From NCBI RefSeq assembly GCF_016861605.1, contig NZ_BOLM01000001.1, positions 124,001 through 188,000 on the forward strand: a DNA stretch of 64,000 nt, written 5' to 3'. The notes below the pieces were generated by a model. It was not told where the DNA came from. It ran no database searches and was given only the letters and a program-made list of their open reading frames with translations. Position numbers and translations under genes: made by a program. Numbering within the stretch: the first letter of the stretch is position 1; each line of letters opens with the position of its first letter. The DNA comes from Levilactobacillus wangkuiensis. GTDB taxonomy: Bacteria > Bacillota > Bacilli > Lactobacillales > Lactobacillaceae. Shown here piece by piece: positions 53,229 to 62,423 of the stretch.

Positions 53229-54383
53229 ATGCGAAAGTTAAAATATTTAGATTATTGGTTACTGGTACCTTATTTGATTTTGAGTGTCTTCGGGATTGTG
53301 ATGGTGTATTCCGCCAGTGCCGACATCGGCACGCAAAATGGGGGGAGTCCGGGTAGTTATTTAATTAAGCAGGCTCTGTATGTCTTCCTGGGGTTAGCTA
53401 TTCTGGTGTTCATGATTATGATGAACATCAATAAGTTACGGAATAAACGACTGTTGAAGATCGCCGGGTACTTGGCCTACGGGGCGCTGTTCTTCCTGCT
53501 GGTTAGGGGCGAAACCGTCAATGGGGCCGCTGGCTGGATCAGTCTGGGACCTATCAACATTCAACCGGCCGAATTCATTAAGTTCTATATCATTATTTGG
53601 TTATCAAACGTGATAACGAACCGCCAGGATGATTTAGAGGAATACAGTTGGTGGTCGACGATGCAAAAGCCACTGTTAGTTTGCGCAATTATTTTGGCCT
53701 TGATTATGAAGCAACCCGATTTAGGTGGGGCGGCAATCAACGGGGCTATCATGTTTGTCCTGTTCTTAAGTAGCGGTTTTGCCTCACGCTTGGCTAAGGT
53801 TATTTTTACCGGGATCATTGCTTTAGGTATTTTCGTGCTTATGCCGGCGCTTTCCTGGTTAGCAACATCGTCCGCAGGAAAAGGGTCGTATCAGTTGCAA
53901 CGAATCGTGGCCTTCATGAATCCCTTTGAGCATGCTCAGGGCGTGGGGCAACAGCTGGTCAATTCCTACTACGCGATTAGTAATGGCGGGATTTTTGGTG
54001 TCGGTTGGGGAAATAGTATCCAAAAGACGGGGTACCTGCCCGAACCCAACACTGACTTCATCATGGCCATCTTGACCGAAGAGTTAGGCTTGATCACGGC
54101 GCTGGCCGTTGTAACGTTACTCTTTGTGATTATCTTACGGACCGTGCTGGTTGGTGTTCGGAGCAACTCGACCTATCAGTCGTTAGTGTGTTACGGGGCG
54201 GCGACTTATTTGGCCGTGCAGACGTCCTTTAACTTGGGTGGGGTTCTAGGATTTCTTCCAATCACTGGGGTCACGTTCCCATTCATCAGTTACGGGGGGT
54301 CAAGTACCTGGACTCTGGCGCTGGTGATGGGGGTCGTCATGAACATTAGTGCCCGGCAAAAGCGTTACCGGATGACAAACTAG
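53229..54383 (+). CDS. ftsW: FtsW/RodA/SpoVE family peptidoglycan polymerase
   Basis: 384 residues, about ten membrane segments. SEDS family marks: 'IVMVYSASA' in the first segment, 'NGAAGWISLGPINIQPAEFIK', 'KQPDLGGAAI', 'YYAISNGGIFGVGWGNSIQK', 'PNTDFIMAILTEELGL' and 'GVTFPFISYGGSS', given in short parts. It polymerises lipid II at the septum (FtsW) or side wall (RodA); neighbours and N-terminus favour FtsW. ATG 53229 gives the family start 'MRKLKYLDYW'; TTG 53211 would add six residues. Confidence 0.9.
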   Translation: MRKLKYLDYWLLVPYLILSVFGIVMVYSASADIGTQNGGSPGSYLIKQALYVFLGLAILVFMIMMNINKLRNKRLLKIAGYLAYGALFFLLVRGETVNGAAGWISLGPINIQPAEFIKFYIIIWLSNVITNRQDDLEEYSWWSTMQKPLLVCAIILALIMKQPDLGGAAINGAIMFVLFLSSGFASRLAKVIFTGIIALGIFVLMPALSWLATSSAGKGSYQLQRIVAFMNPFEHAQGVGQQLVNSYYAISNGGIFGVGWGNSIQKTGYLPEPNTDFIMAILTEELGLITALAVVTLLFVIILRTVLVGVRSNSTYQSLVCYGAATYLAVQTSFNLGGVLGFLPITGVTFPFISYGGSSTWTLALVMGVVMNISARQKRYRMTN

Positions 54384-54502
54384 GTTGTGAGGTATCAGCA
54401 TTGGGCAACTAATTTATTCCTGATGTCATTAGAGATAACGCAAATTTTTTCTGAGTCGTAAATGATTACTTAGAGTGATATCAAAGCTCTGTATGTGGTG
54501 AA

Positions 54503-54690
54503 CTAGTGTTAGCCGCAGGGCTGTTGAAAATGGGCTTAGCCGTGGGAATTCCCTTAACGGTGATAGGGAATTGGTATCTTTGAAACGCGTTTTTCAGCGG
54601 TTCAAAGTAAGTCTGGAGACCGTTCTTTGGCTCCAGACGGCCGCCCACCGCGTTCCGGTCCATTTTCAACAGCCCGGAGGCGGACTGGTT
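54503..54690 (-). repeat. Structured repeat, subfamily B copy B5 (-)
   Basis: The main stem GGGCTGTTGAAAATGG (54518-54533) pairs perfectly with 54660-54675, with outer TGAACTAGT-type pairing at the ends. Hairpin 3 is AATTCCC/GGGAATT, hairpin 2 CTTTGAA.CGC/GCG.TTCAAAG, and hairpin 1 GTCTGGAG/CTCCAGAC. It ends 28 bases before ylbG. Confidence 0.82.
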
Positions 54691-54718
54691 TAGCCCAGAA
54701 AAGAAGGAGGACGAACGA

Positions 54719-55012
54719 ATGGCATTTGAAATGCAAGCGCGGCAGAGTCTGATCGTCTACACCTATAGTTTAAAGCAGACGCGCCAACTAAAACGCTACG
54801 GGACCGTGATGTACGTGTCAAAGAAGATGCGTTATGTGGTCCTCTACGTCAATCAAGAGGACATCAAGAAATTAACTGACCAGTTGAGCCAATTGCGCTT
54901 TGTCAAGCGCGTGGTGGCTTCAGCACGGCCAGAAATCAGTGAAACGTTTAACGGGGTCGCCGAAGAGATGGCGGCCCACCAAGACCCTGAAGCAGAGGAT
55001 GATGAAGAATGA
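54719..55012 (+). CDS. ylbG: YlbG family protein (UPF0298)
   Basis: 97 residues, cytoplasmic. 'LIVYTYSLKQTRQLKRYG', 'YVSKKMRYVVLYVNQED' and 'LRFVKRVVASARPEI' match the UPF0298/YlbG family, which always precedes rsmD in Firmicutes. Function unknown. The acidic tail (EAEDDEE) is specific. Stop and rsmD start overlap (ATGA). Confidence 0.87.
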   Translation: MAFEMQARQSLIVYTYSLKQTRQLKRYGTVMYVSKKMRYVVLYVNQEDIKKLTDQLSQLRFVKRVVASARPEISETFNGVAEEMAAHQDPEAEDDEE

Positions 55013-55572
55013 GAATTGTAGCTGGTGATTTTGGTGGCCGGCGGTTGAAGGCCGTTCCTGGTATGGCAACACGACCAACCACGGATAAAGTTAAGGAAGC
55101 CCTGTTCAACATTATTGGGCCTTACTTTGAGGGCGGTCGGAGTCTGGACCTATTTGCCGGCTCCGGTGGCCTCAGTATTGAAGCCGTATCCCGGGGCATC
55201 GAACAGGCCGTTTTGATTGATCGTCAATACGCGGCGATTCAAACGATTAAGGACAATGTGGCGGTTACCAAGGCTGAAGACCGGTTTGAAATTTTAAAAC
55301 GAGACGCGAACCGAGCCCTACAGGAATTGTCTGACCGTGGCGACCAATTCGACCTGGTCTTCTTTGATCCGCCATACGCCCAACAAAAAATTGTGCTCCA
55401 GATGGCGCGGCTACGGGAATTAAATCTGTTAACGCCAACGGCCCGTGTCGTGTGTGAAACGGACCAACAGGCTAAATTACCGGATGACGTTGACGGTTTT
55501 CACTTCATTGAACGCCGGGACTATGGGATTACCGAGTTGACCATTTATGGAATGGGAAGTGACGCCGAATGA
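55009..55572 (+). CDS. rsmD: 16S rRNA (guanine(966)-N(2))-methyltransferase
   Basis: 187 residues. Class I methyltransferase that methylates N2 of G966 in 16S rRNA. Seen: 'RIVAGDFGGRRLKAV', 'RPTTDKVKEALFNI', SAM site 'LDLFAGSGGLSIEA' and catalytic 'VFFDPPYA'. It overlaps ylbG and coaD by four bases on both sides, so the three are translated as a unit. Confidence 0.93.
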   Translation: MRIVAGDFGGRRLKAVPGMATRPTTDKVKEALFNIIGPYFEGGRSLDLFAGSGGLSIEAVSRGIEQAVLIDRQYAAIQTIKDNVAVTKAEDRFEILKRDANRALQELSDRGDQFDLVFFDPPYAQQKIVLQMARLRELNLLTPTARVVCETDQQAKLPDDVDGFHFIERRDYGITELTIYGMGSDAE

Positions 55573-56054
55573 CGATTGCGGTCTTTCCAGGCAGCTTTGA
55601 TCCATTGACCAATGGCCATCTGGATTTGATTACTCGCGCCAGCAAGATTTTTGATCAACTGGTCGTCGCTGTGGGACAGAATACCTCTAAGCGTGGCCTG
55701 TTCACGACGGCAGAGCGGGTGGCCTTTATTGAAGAGACCACGAAAGACTTGCCTAACGTGAGTGTGCGGGTCGAAAGTGGCCTGACGGTGAGCTTCATGC
55801 GGTCGATTCAGGCGACCGTGCTGGTCCGGGGCATTCGCAATAGCGTGGACTTTGAGTATGAACAAGGTATTGCGGGGATGAACCGAACGCTGGATCATAA
55901 CGTTGATACGGTTTGCTTGATGGCGGATCCTCAGTATCAATTCGTCTCTTCGAGTTTGTTAAAGGAAGTCGCACGGTTTGGCGGGGACCTCACCAATTTG
56001 GTACCGCCCGTGGTGGCCCATGCCATGATTGCCCGCTTAGAAGGTGAACAGTAG
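55569..56054 (+). CDS. coaD: Phosphopantetheine adenylyltransferase
   Basis: 161 residues. Fourth step of CoA synthesis: transfers AMP to 4'-phosphopantetheine. N-terminal nucleotidyltransferase motif 'PGSFDPLTNGHLDLI' (T.GH at about 15-18), 'RGIRNSVDFEYE', and 'YQFVSSSLLKEVA' near the end. Length normal. The next gene begins at the base after its stop. Confidence 0.95.
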   Translation: MTIAVFPGSFDPLTNGHLDLITRASKIFDQLVVAVGQNTSKRGLFTTAERVAFIEETTKDLPNVSVRVESGLTVSFMRSIQATVLVRGIRNSVDFEYEQGIAGMNRTLDHNVDTVCLMADPQYQFVSSSLLKEVARFGGDLTNLVPPVVAHAMIARLEGEQ

Positions 56055-57104
56055 ATGTGGAAATTGACCCGCCGTGAGTGGCGGCAAATTATCGTAACGA
56101 TTGGCCTCTCACTGCTGATTCTAGCGTTTTTCTTCCTGCCATTACCCAAGTATATTGAGGGACCGGGCGAGGCGGATAATTTAAAATCATTTGTGAGTAT
56201 GCCAGGACATCCCGATAAGTATGGGGGCAAGTACATGATCACGTCCGTGGCCCTGTCACAGGCACGTCCGGCCACATACTTATACGCGAAGTTAAATTCT
56301 TACTACAGCATTGAAAGCGTGGACGATGTCACCGGGGGCGAAAGTAATGCCACCTATGACAAGGTTCAGGACTTTTATATGCAGAGTGCGATCAATGAAT
56401 CCATTTACACGGCCTATCAGGCGGCCCATAAGCCCGTTACGCGGCGTTATCTGGGCATCTACGTGCTGAGCGTGGATGCGAAGTCACCGTTCGCTGGTAA
56501 GCTTAAGGTGGGTGACACCGTGACCAAGGTCAACGGGCGGCATTTTAACTCGATGGTTGGGTACCAACACTACATTCAGAAGCAAACCGTGGGGGAGCCG
56601 GCAACCATTACCTATAAGCACAATGGTCAAACGAAACGGGTGACCAAGAAGCTGATGCGCCTGCCAACCAAAAAGGCGGGTATCGGCATCACGCTGACGG
56701 ATAACGTTAAGGTCACCGCAAAGCCCAAGGTTTCTATTGACGCGGGCCAAATCGGCGGGCCGTCCGGTGGGCTGATGTTCAGTCTGCAGGTCTACTCGCA
56801 GGTCACCGGCAAGAACTTGCGTCACGGTCGAAAGATTGCGGGGACCGGGACCGTTGATGGCAACGGTAACGTGGGCGAAATTGGCGGCATCGATAAGAAA
56901 ATTATCGCCGCTAAGCGTGCCGGGGCGACGGTCTTCTTTGCGCCATACGTGAAACCGTCTAAACTCCTGCTAAAGTACGAGGAGCAGCACAAGACCAATT
57001 ACCAATTGGCCAAAGCAACGGCGAAAAAGTATGCGCCAGACATGAAGGTCGTGCCGGTCAAGACGTTTAATGACGCCGTGCACTACCTGGAGACGCATAA
57101 ATAA
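56055..57104 (+). CDS. Membrane-anchored PDZ-Lon type serine protease, SepM/YlbL-like
   Basis: 349 residues. One N-terminal membrane segment ('IIVTIGLSLLILAFFFLPL'), a PDZ domain at about 130-205 ('VDAKSPFAGKLKVGDTVTKVNG'), and a Lon-type proteolytic domain with the catalytic Ser in 'GGPSGGLMF' (about 237) and Lys in 'GEIGGIDKKIIAAK' (about 281). SepM trims competence peptides in streptococci; YlbL works in B. subtilis stress control. Context right before com genes is suggestive, but the order coaD-ylbL is common in Firmicutes. Confidence 0.88.
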   Translation: MWKLTRREWRQIIVTIGLSLLILAFFFLPLPKYIEGPGEADNLKSFVSMPGHPDKYGGKYMITSVALSQARPATYLYAKLNSYYSIESVDDVTGGESNATYDKVQDFYMQSAINESIYTAYQAAHKPVTRRYLGIYVLSVDAKSPFAGKLKVGDTVTKVNGRHFNSMVGYQHYIQKQTVGEPATITYKHNGQTKRVTKKLMRLPTKKAGIGITLTDNVKVTAKPKVSIDAGQIGGPSGGLMFSLQVYSQVTGKNLRHGRKIAGTGTVDGNGNVGEIGGIDKKIIAAKRAGATVFFAPYVKPSKLLLKYEEQHKTNYQLAKATAKKYAPDMKVVPVKTFNDAVHYLETHK

Positions 57105-57116
57105 GATTTGTGATTA

Positions 57117-57146
57117 GGTTGGAGAATTTTTCCAGCCTTTTATTTT
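57117..57146 (+). terminator. Terminator between SepM-like gene and comEA
   Basis: GGTTGGA (57117-57123) pairs with TCCAGCC (57131-57137, one G-T), followed by TTTTATTTTT. Confidence 0.75.
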
Positions 57147-57217
57147 TGAAAATTTTTTTGCAAAATAAAAAACATTTGCGTCCCGTTTACGCAGTTAATC
57201 TGTAAAGGGGGCGCAAA

Positions 57218-57955
57218 ATGAGTCGCATACAAGAATGGTGGTTGACATTGAGTCGCCAGCAACGGTGGTTAGGATTAACAATTGGTATTAGCGTCGTGGT
57301 ACTGGGTGGCTGGTTAGCCCTACGACAGCCCGCACAGGCGGCCGAATCGACCATGATTCCGTCCGCAACCGGGAGTGGGCAAATGCAACAGTCGTCGGCT
57401 ATTAGTAGTGGTCACCGGCCGGTCACACAGTCGTCGATGGGACAGTCCGGTCAGGCAAGTAGTCACGATACCCGGGTGTTTGTGGACGTTCAGGGAGCGG
57501 TCGCCCATCCGGGACTTTATCAGTTTGGCGCCGACATGCGAGTAGCCGATGCGTTGAAGGCTGCCGGTGGACTGACTAGCCGGGCGGATCGGCAACAGAT
57601 CAATCTCGCCACGCGGCTGACCGACCAGCAACAGCTGTACGTTCCCATCAAGGGCGAAAAGCCACCCACTAGTAGTGCGGCGGCAACAGCGTCCGGTAGC
57701 GGCAGTCAAAAGCCGGGGAGCCAGGCGACGGCCACCAGTGGGGGAAGCGACAAGCCCACGGCCGTGGTGAATTTGAACACAGCCACGGTGGCAGACCTGC
57801 AACAGCTAACCGGTATCGGAGAGAAGAAGGCCCAAAAGATTGTCGATTACCGCGAGGCTCACGGGAGCTTTCAGACGGTGGCTGATTTGGCCCAGGTTCC
57901 TGGCTTTGGGGCGAAGACCGTGGCGAATTTACAAGATCAACTCACGACGTCTTAA
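57218..57955 (+). CDS. comEA: Competence DNA receptor ComEA
   Basis: 245 residues. N-terminal membrane segment ('LGLTIGISVVVLGGWLAL'), Ser/Gln-rich spacer, an SLBB domain at about 88-148 ('VFVDVQGAVAHPGLYQF'), a second Ser/Gly linker, and two helix-hairpin-helix DNA-binding motifs ('LQQLTGIGEKKAQKIVDYR', 'LAQVPGFGAKTVANL'). It binds incoming double-stranded DNA outside the membrane. It heads the comEA-EB-EC-holA run. GGGGGCG precedes ATG 57218. Confidence 0.93.
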   Translation: MSRIQEWWLTLSRQQRWLGLTIGISVVVLGGWLALRQPAQAAESTMIPSATGSGQMQQSSAISSGHRPVTQSSMGQSGQASSHDTRVFVDVQGAVAHPGLYQFGADMRVADALKAAGGLTSRADRQQINLATRLTDQQQLYVPIKGEKPPTSSAAATASGSGSQKPGSQATATSGGSDKPTAVVNLNTATVADLQQLTGIGEKKAQKIVDYREAHGSFQTVADLAQVPGFGAKTVANLQDQLTTS

Positions 57956-57999
57956 CTGGTGGTATACTGAAAACTAAAATTGCTAAAGGGGTAATTGTG

Positions 58000-58479
58000 A
58001 TGAAACGAGAACGGATTCCTTGGGACCAATATTTTATGCTCCAAGCGCTAGTGATTTCCACGCGGAGCACCTGTAACCGGCTGGCGGTCGGGGCGACCGT
58101 GGTTCGGGACAAGCGCATCATTGCGGCGGGCTATAACGGGTCCGTTTCGGGCGATGATCATTGTTTAGATGAGGGCTGTTACATGGTTGACGGTCATTGC
58201 GTTCGGACGATTCATGCGGAAATGAATGCTATCTTACAGTGTGCCAAATTTGGCGAGGCAACGGATGGCGCAGAAATCTATGTCACGGACTTTCCGTGTC
58301 TCCAATGCACCAAGATGTTGCTGCAGGCCGGCATTCGCAAGATTACCTACATGCGAAGCTACCACAATGACCCATACGCCCAAAAGTTAATCGAGTTGAA
58401 GCATGTGATGTTAAACCAGGTGACCGTTGATCCGGCCTTATTGTCGACGTTGCCGTTTGATCAACCCAAACAAGGTTAG
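58000..58479 (+). CDS. comEB: dCMP/cytidine deaminase family protein ComEB
   Basis: 159 residues. Zinc-dependent deaminase: 'TIHAEMNAIL' (HAE, catalytic Glu) and 'DFPCLQCTKMLLQ' (PCxxC), with an extra 'CNRLAVGATVVRDKRIIAAGYNGS' start, shown in part. It turns dCMP into dUMP; in the com operon its role in DNA uptake is not essential in B. subtilis. ATG 58000 is eight bases after GGGG; GTG 57997 directly before is possible. Confidence 0.9.
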   Translation: MKRERIPWDQYFMLQALVISTRSTCNRLAVGATVVRDKRIIAAGYNGSVSGDDHCLDEGCYMVDGHCVRTIHAEMNAILQCAKFGEATDGAEIYVTDFPCLQCTKMLLQAGIRKITYMRSYHNDPYAQKLIELKHVMLNQVTVDPALLSTLPFDQPKQG

Positions 58480-60746
58480 TGACGGCTGACCGTTGGTTCT
58501 TTATGAGTCTCCCTGTGGCGGCGCTGAGCGTGGTTATGGGTGGTCATCCATGGGCTGGTGCGCTCCTTCTCGGACTAATGTTGGCCCGAGTCTGGACGTT
58601 ACGAGTACGGACCATCTGGGTACTGACGCTGGTCTTGCTCGGGTTATTTGGTGGACTCTGGGGGATGCGACAGGCCACACTAACACGCCGACAACTGCCA
58701 TTTGCGACCCCGACACTGACCAATCGAACCTTACGTGTACAGCCGGACGCCGTGGTCCTGCGCGGAGCAGCCTACTATTTCGTGGCCCGAGATGTTGTGA
58801 CCGGCGAAGGCTTAACGGTGCGGGGTGCGGTGAAAACGGCTGATGAGCTTCATCAATTGCAACGTGAGAGCCACGCAACTGTCTGGCGGGTGAGTGGGCA
58901 ACAGCAAGGCATTTTGCCGGCCACAAATTTTAATCAGTTCGACGGTGCGGCTTACTGGCGGCACCGGGGAATCGTGAAGACGCTAAAGGTTACGGCCATC
59001 ACCAGTCGGAAGCGGGCTAAATCCACGCTGACGTCGGGGTTTGCCGACTGGGGACATCATTGGCGAGCACGTCTGATTCAAGCCTGTGAGCGCCTGCCAG
59101 GGGCATTACGCGTCTATGCGTTGGGATTGTTACCAGGAGCCAAAGCAGCTGAGTCGGTGGCTGAGTTACAGGGGATGCAGCGCTTAGGCCTACTCCATTT
59201 ATTTGCGATTTCGGGGCTCCACGTGGCGCTACTTTTGACGGCGGTCGAGTGGCTGTGTGTACACCTGCGACTACAGCGCGAGCACTGGGAGATGGGGATG
59301 CTTCTTGGCTTACCGGCTTACTTCATCTTGGCCGGCAGTGGGAGCGGTGTTCTCCGGGCTTGTTGGATGCGCGGCCTTCAATTGACGGGTAAACGCCTAG
59401 GCTGGCGACTGAGTAACTTAGATGCGTGGGCCCTGGCTTTTCTGGTAGGGCTGACGGTGAACCCCGGGTTACTATTTGAGCTGGGGAGTCAATTGAGCTA
59501 TGGCTTGTCCCTGGGACTGATTTTGCTAAAGGATGAGTCCAAGGCCTGGCGACAGGTCGGCCTCACATTACTGGGTCTGCCCAGCCTCCTCAGCGGGTTG
59601 TTTCAGTGGCACAGTCTGACGTTACTAGCCAACTGGCTGGTAGCGCCGCTGTTTCCCATCGTCATTTTACCCGTGACGTTGTTGGGCACCGTGGCATTTC
59701 CCTGGTTGCCCGGTGTCAGTCGGTGGTGTGCTGGTTTATTGAAAGGTTTAGACGATGGTTTAGCCTGGTTGGCAACGTTACCCGGGAATGTGCCCTTTGG
59801 CAAACCGGCGTGGTGGGTGGCTTGGCTTTGGCTTGCTGGGACCTGGTGGCTGTTTACCCGAGCACCCCGGCAACGACGGCGGTGGGTTGGGATGTTGTTG
59901 GTGAGCTATGCGCTGGTCTACGGGGCGATTCACTTGCCGCTGTCGGGTGAAGTGGCTTACTTTGATGTGGGCCAGGGGGATAGCATTTTGTTGCGGACAC
60001 CCTTTAACCGGCGAATATCCCTGATTGATACCGGCGGTCGCTTGGGCTTTCCGCAACCCGATTGGGTCCCGCCAACGCCGACCACGTACGGTGCAGAGCG
60101 GACAAATATCAATTACTTAAAGAGTCGGGGCATCGATCATGTGGATGATCTTTATCTGACGCATCATGATGCCGATCATATTGGGGACCTGCCAGCCTTT
60201 TTACAGGAGCTACGGGTCAAGCGACTTTTGGTTCCCGCGGGGATGGAGTCGGAACCAGGTTGGCAACGTTTATTGAAGAATAGTGCCACACCGGTCAAAA
60301 TTGAACCCATTCAAGTGGGCAGTCCGGAGCCCCTATTGGTACGGCATCCTTATCACGCGGCACCAGCCGAAAATGAAAATTCCCTAGCGCTACAGGGAAC
60401 CTTTGGCGGCCTAAATTTCCTGTTCATGGGGGATTTGGACCAGGCCGGTGAGCAGAAAATGTTGGTGGCGGACCCGCAGCTGCACACGGACGTGTTAAAA
60501 TTAGGACATCACGGAAGCAAAACGGCGTCGGCCCCAGCCTTTATTGCCCAGCTAAAACCGAAGTGGGCAATTATTTCTGCGGGTCGACAGAACCGATATG
60601 GCCATCCGAATGTGGAGACCCTCACCACGCTGAGACAGAATCAGGTGCCAGCGGTGAGTACCCAAACGAGCGGGATGATCCGCTACGTTTATCGGGGGAA
60701 GCACGGGTATTGGCAAACTAAACTTAAAGGGGCACAAGTGTCGTGA
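58479..60746 (+). CDS. comEC: DNA uptake channel protein ComEC/Rec2
   Basis: 755 residues. N-terminal membrane segments and OB-like region, the competence domain ('LLHLFAISGLHVALLL', 'AGSGSGVLRACWMRG'), then a C-terminal metallo-beta-lactamase domain ('FDVGQGDSILLRTP', 'YLTHHDADHIGDL', 'LKLGHHGSKTA'). It brings single-stranded DNA through the membrane. Full length, with no frameshift, so DNA uptake could be functional. GTG 58479 overlaps the comEB stop; holA overlaps its end by four bases. Confidence 0.93.
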   Translation: MTADRWFFMSLPVAALSVVMGGHPWAGALLLGLMLARVWTLRVRTIWVLTLVLLGLFGGLWGMRQATLTRRQLPFATPTLTNRTLRVQPDAVVLRGAAYYFVARDVVTGEGLTVRGAVKTADELHQLQRESHATVWRVSGQQQGILPATNFNQFDGAAYWRHRGIVKTLKVTAITSRKRAKSTLTSGFADWGHHWRARLIQACERLPGALRVYALGLLPGAKAAESVAELQGMQRLGLLHLFAISGLHVALLLTAVEWLCVHLRLQREHWEMGMLLGLPAYFILAGSGSGVLRACWMRGLQLTGKRLGWRLSNLDAWALAFLVGLTVNPGLLFELGSQLSYGLSLGLILLKDESKAWRQVGLTLLGLPSLLSGLFQWHSLTLLANWLVAPLFPIVILPVTLLGTVAFPWLPGVSRWCAGLLKGLDDGLAWLATLPGNVPFGKPAWWVAWLWLAGTWWLFTRAPRQRRRWVGMLLVSYALVYGAIHLPLSGEVAYFDVGQGDSILLRTPFNRRISLIDTGGRLGFPQPDWVPPTPTTYGAERTNINYLKSRGIDHVDDLYLTHHDADHIGDLPAFLQELRVKRLLVPAGMESEPGWQRLLKNSATPVKIEPIQVGSPEPLLVRHPYHAAPAENENSLALQGTFGGLNFLFMGDLDQAGEQKMLVADPQLHTDVLKLGHHGSKTASAPAFIAQLKPKWAIISAGRQNRYGHPNVETLTTLRQNQVPAVSTQTSGMIRYVYRGKHGYWQTKLKGAQVS

Positions 60747-61771
60747 CAATCAATGAACTTTTAAAAACACTCGAACACGGGGGACAGTTGGCCAACGTTT
60801 ATTTAATTTTAGGCCAAGCGGATTATCTGCAACGGCGGTTGAAGACGGGCTTCAAGAATAGCGTGCCGGCCGAAGAACAGACCATGAACTTTGCCAGTTA
60901 TGACATGGATACGGTCCCACTGGCGGTCGCCCTGGACGATGCCATGGCGGCGCCGTTCTTTGGCGAACGTCGGGTCGTCTGCATCGACAACCCTCAATTT
61001 TTAACCGGAGAAACGAAGAAACAAAAGGTCGACCACGATATCGATAGTCTTCAAACCTACTTGGGCGCCCCCATGCCCAGCACGGTACTGGTCTTCTTTG
61101 CCCCGTACGAGAAGCTAGACGGCCGGAAGAAAGTCTCGAAGCAATTAAAAAAAGTTGCCACGACGATTGAAATCGGCAACTTTGCGGAGCGTGAGGTGCG
61201 GCAGTTTATTGAAGGACAGCTCAAGCAGGATGGCTATAGCATGGCACCGGCTGCGTTGAACGAATTGATTCAGCGGACCGACGCGGATCTGACCCTCATG
61301 ATGAGTGAGTTGCCCAAGCTGGAACTCTTCTCCTTACCCAGCAAAACGATTGAGCTGGCGGCGGTCACCGGACTGGTGCGGCAGACCTTAACGCAAAATG
61401 TGTTTGACCTGGTCAACCGGGTCTTAGCCAAGGACACGGCCGGGGCAGTGACCCTATACCGAGAACTGCTACAGGCTAAGGAAGAACCCCTGCGAATCAA
61501 TGCTATCCTGCAGGGACAATTTCGGCTGTTGATTCAGACGAAGGTTTTAGCCAAGCAGGGATACAGTCAGGGTAAGCTAGCCAGCATCTTAAAGGTGCAC
61601 CCGTACCGAATCAAATTGGCGTTGCAGAGTCAACGGCGGTTTAAGTTGACCGATTTGAACCGGGCATACTTGGGGCTCTTCCGAGTCGAACAGCAGATGA
61701 AGTCGACGGCAATGGAACCAGAAATGCTGTTTTCATTATTCATGACGCAATTTGCGAGTCAAGTTGCCTAA
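60743..61771 (+). CDS. holA: DNA polymerase III delta subunit
   Basis: 342 residues. Clamp-loader subunit that opens the sliding clamp. Family pattern: 'NVYLILGQADYLQRRLKTGF', 'APFFGERRVVCIDNPQFLTG', 'VLVFFAPYEKLDGRKKVSKQL', 'VTGLVRQTLTQNVFDLVNRVL' and 'LRINAILQGQFRLLIQTKVL', given in short parts. GTG 60743 overlaps the comEC stop (GTGA). Always next to comEC or rpsT in Firmicutes. Confidence 0.93.
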   Translation: MTINELLKTLEHGGQLANVYLILGQADYLQRRLKTGFKNSVPAEEQTMNFASYDMDTVPLAVALDDAMAAPFFGERRVVCIDNPQFLTGETKKQKVDHDIDSLQTYLGAPMPSTVLVFFAPYEKLDGRKKVSKQLKKVATTIEIGNFAEREVRQFIEGQLKQDGYSMAPAALNELIQRTDADLTLMMSELPKLELFSLPSKTIELAAVTGLVRQTLTQNVFDLVNRVLAKDTAGAVTLYRELLQAKEEPLRINAILQGQFRLLIQTKVLAKQGYSQGKLASILKVHPYRIKLALQSQRRFKLTDLNRAYLGLFRVEQQMKSTAMEPEMLFSLFMTQFASQVA

Positions 61772-61784
61772 GATTGATATACGT

Positions 61785-61815
61785 GGTGTCGGCAGGGGAT
61801 GTCGGCACCTTTTTT
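61785..61815 (+). terminator. holA terminator
   Basis: GGTGTCGGCA (61785-61794) pairs over ten positions with TGTCGGCACC (61800-61809, two wobbles), then T6. Confidence 0.8.
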
Positions 61816-61821
61816 AGACGA

Positions 61822-61858
61822 CAAAAAAGGCGATTGACCACCGAAGTGGTCAATCGCC
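61822..61858 (-). terminator. rpsT terminator
   Basis: GGCGATTGACCA and TGGTCAATCGCC form a perfect 12-bp stem; on the minus strand T6 follows. Confidence 0.92.
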
Positions 61859-61891
61859 TGATTGCATCATCTAATCGTTTTGATTAATTGA

Positions 61892-62146
61892 TTACTTAGC
61901 TAAACGTGCAGCCATCCGTGACTTGTCACGGGCAGCCTTGTTACGCTTGATCAAGCCCTTTGAAGCGGCCTTGTCAACTGCAGCACTAGCTTGACGGAAT
62001 AAGTCTTCCGCGTTGTCGGCACCGGCGGTCTTAGCTTGTTCAAAACGCTTAACGGCAGTCCGCATAGTGCTCAATTGAGCAGAGTTACGTTCGTTAGCCT
62101 TAACGTTGGTCTTGGCACGTTCGATTGCTGATTTGATAATTGGCAT
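61892..62146 (-). CDS. rpsT: 30S ribosomal protein S20
   Basis: 84 residues, helical and basic: '[18 protein letters not shown]', '[11 protein letters not shown]'-like segment read as '[13 protein letters not shown]', and '[16 protein letters not shown]', typical of S20. It binds 16S rRNA early in assembly. The longer open frame to 62344 is not real: GAGGTG sits just ahead of ATG 62146, which gives the family start. Confidence 0.95.
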   Translation of the reverse strand: MPIIKSAIERAKTNVKANERNSAQLSTMRTAVKRFEQAKTAGADNAEDLFRQASAAVDKAASKGLIKRNKAARDKSRMAARLAK

Positions 62147-62207
62147 GAAAATTTCACCTCCGAATGAGAAATCCTTTGTACCGGAAATCTTAATTTCAAC
62201 GTATGTA

Positions 62208-62236
62208 ATTATACAGAAGGCCGGGGCCGAATGCAA
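62208..62236 (-). promoter_or_regulatory. Predicted rpsT promoter
   Basis: On the minus strand TTGCAT (62236-62231), 17 bases, TATAAT (62213-62208). Confidence 0.85.
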
Positions 62237-62293
62237 GACCCTGTTGCGATAAATGTAAAGTAATTTTACTTGATAGGCAATCGGGGAAAAAAC

Positions 62294-62322
62294 TTGCACT
62301 TTATCGGCAAGTCCCGTATAGT
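62294..62322 (+). promoter_or_regulatory. Predicted rpsO promoter
   Basis: TTGCAC (62294-62299), 17 bases, TATAGT (62317-62322). Divergent from the rpsT promoter. Confidence 0.8.
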
Positions 62323-62329
62323 AGATAAC

Positions 62330-62423
62330 TGTGCTTAAGCACAAACCTCTAACTTAGTTCGCCAGGCGGCCACCGCCGACTTACTCAGTTTGGGGCAATT
62401 ATTTGAAGGGTGGTATATTTACC
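62330..62423 (+). promoter_or_regulatory. rpsO leader, candidate S15 autoregulatory site
   Basis: About 95 bases of leader with palindrome GTGCTTAAGCAC (62331-62342) and hairpin GGCGG/CCGCC (near 62373-62385) upstream of the ribosome site AAGGGTGG. S15 is known to bind its own leader in several bacteria; here the role is inferred from position and structure only. Confidence 0.4.

Noticed and set aside
62147-62344. 66-residue N-terminal extension of S20
   Set aside because: It covers the rpsT promoter and leader; the family start and ribosome site are at 62146.
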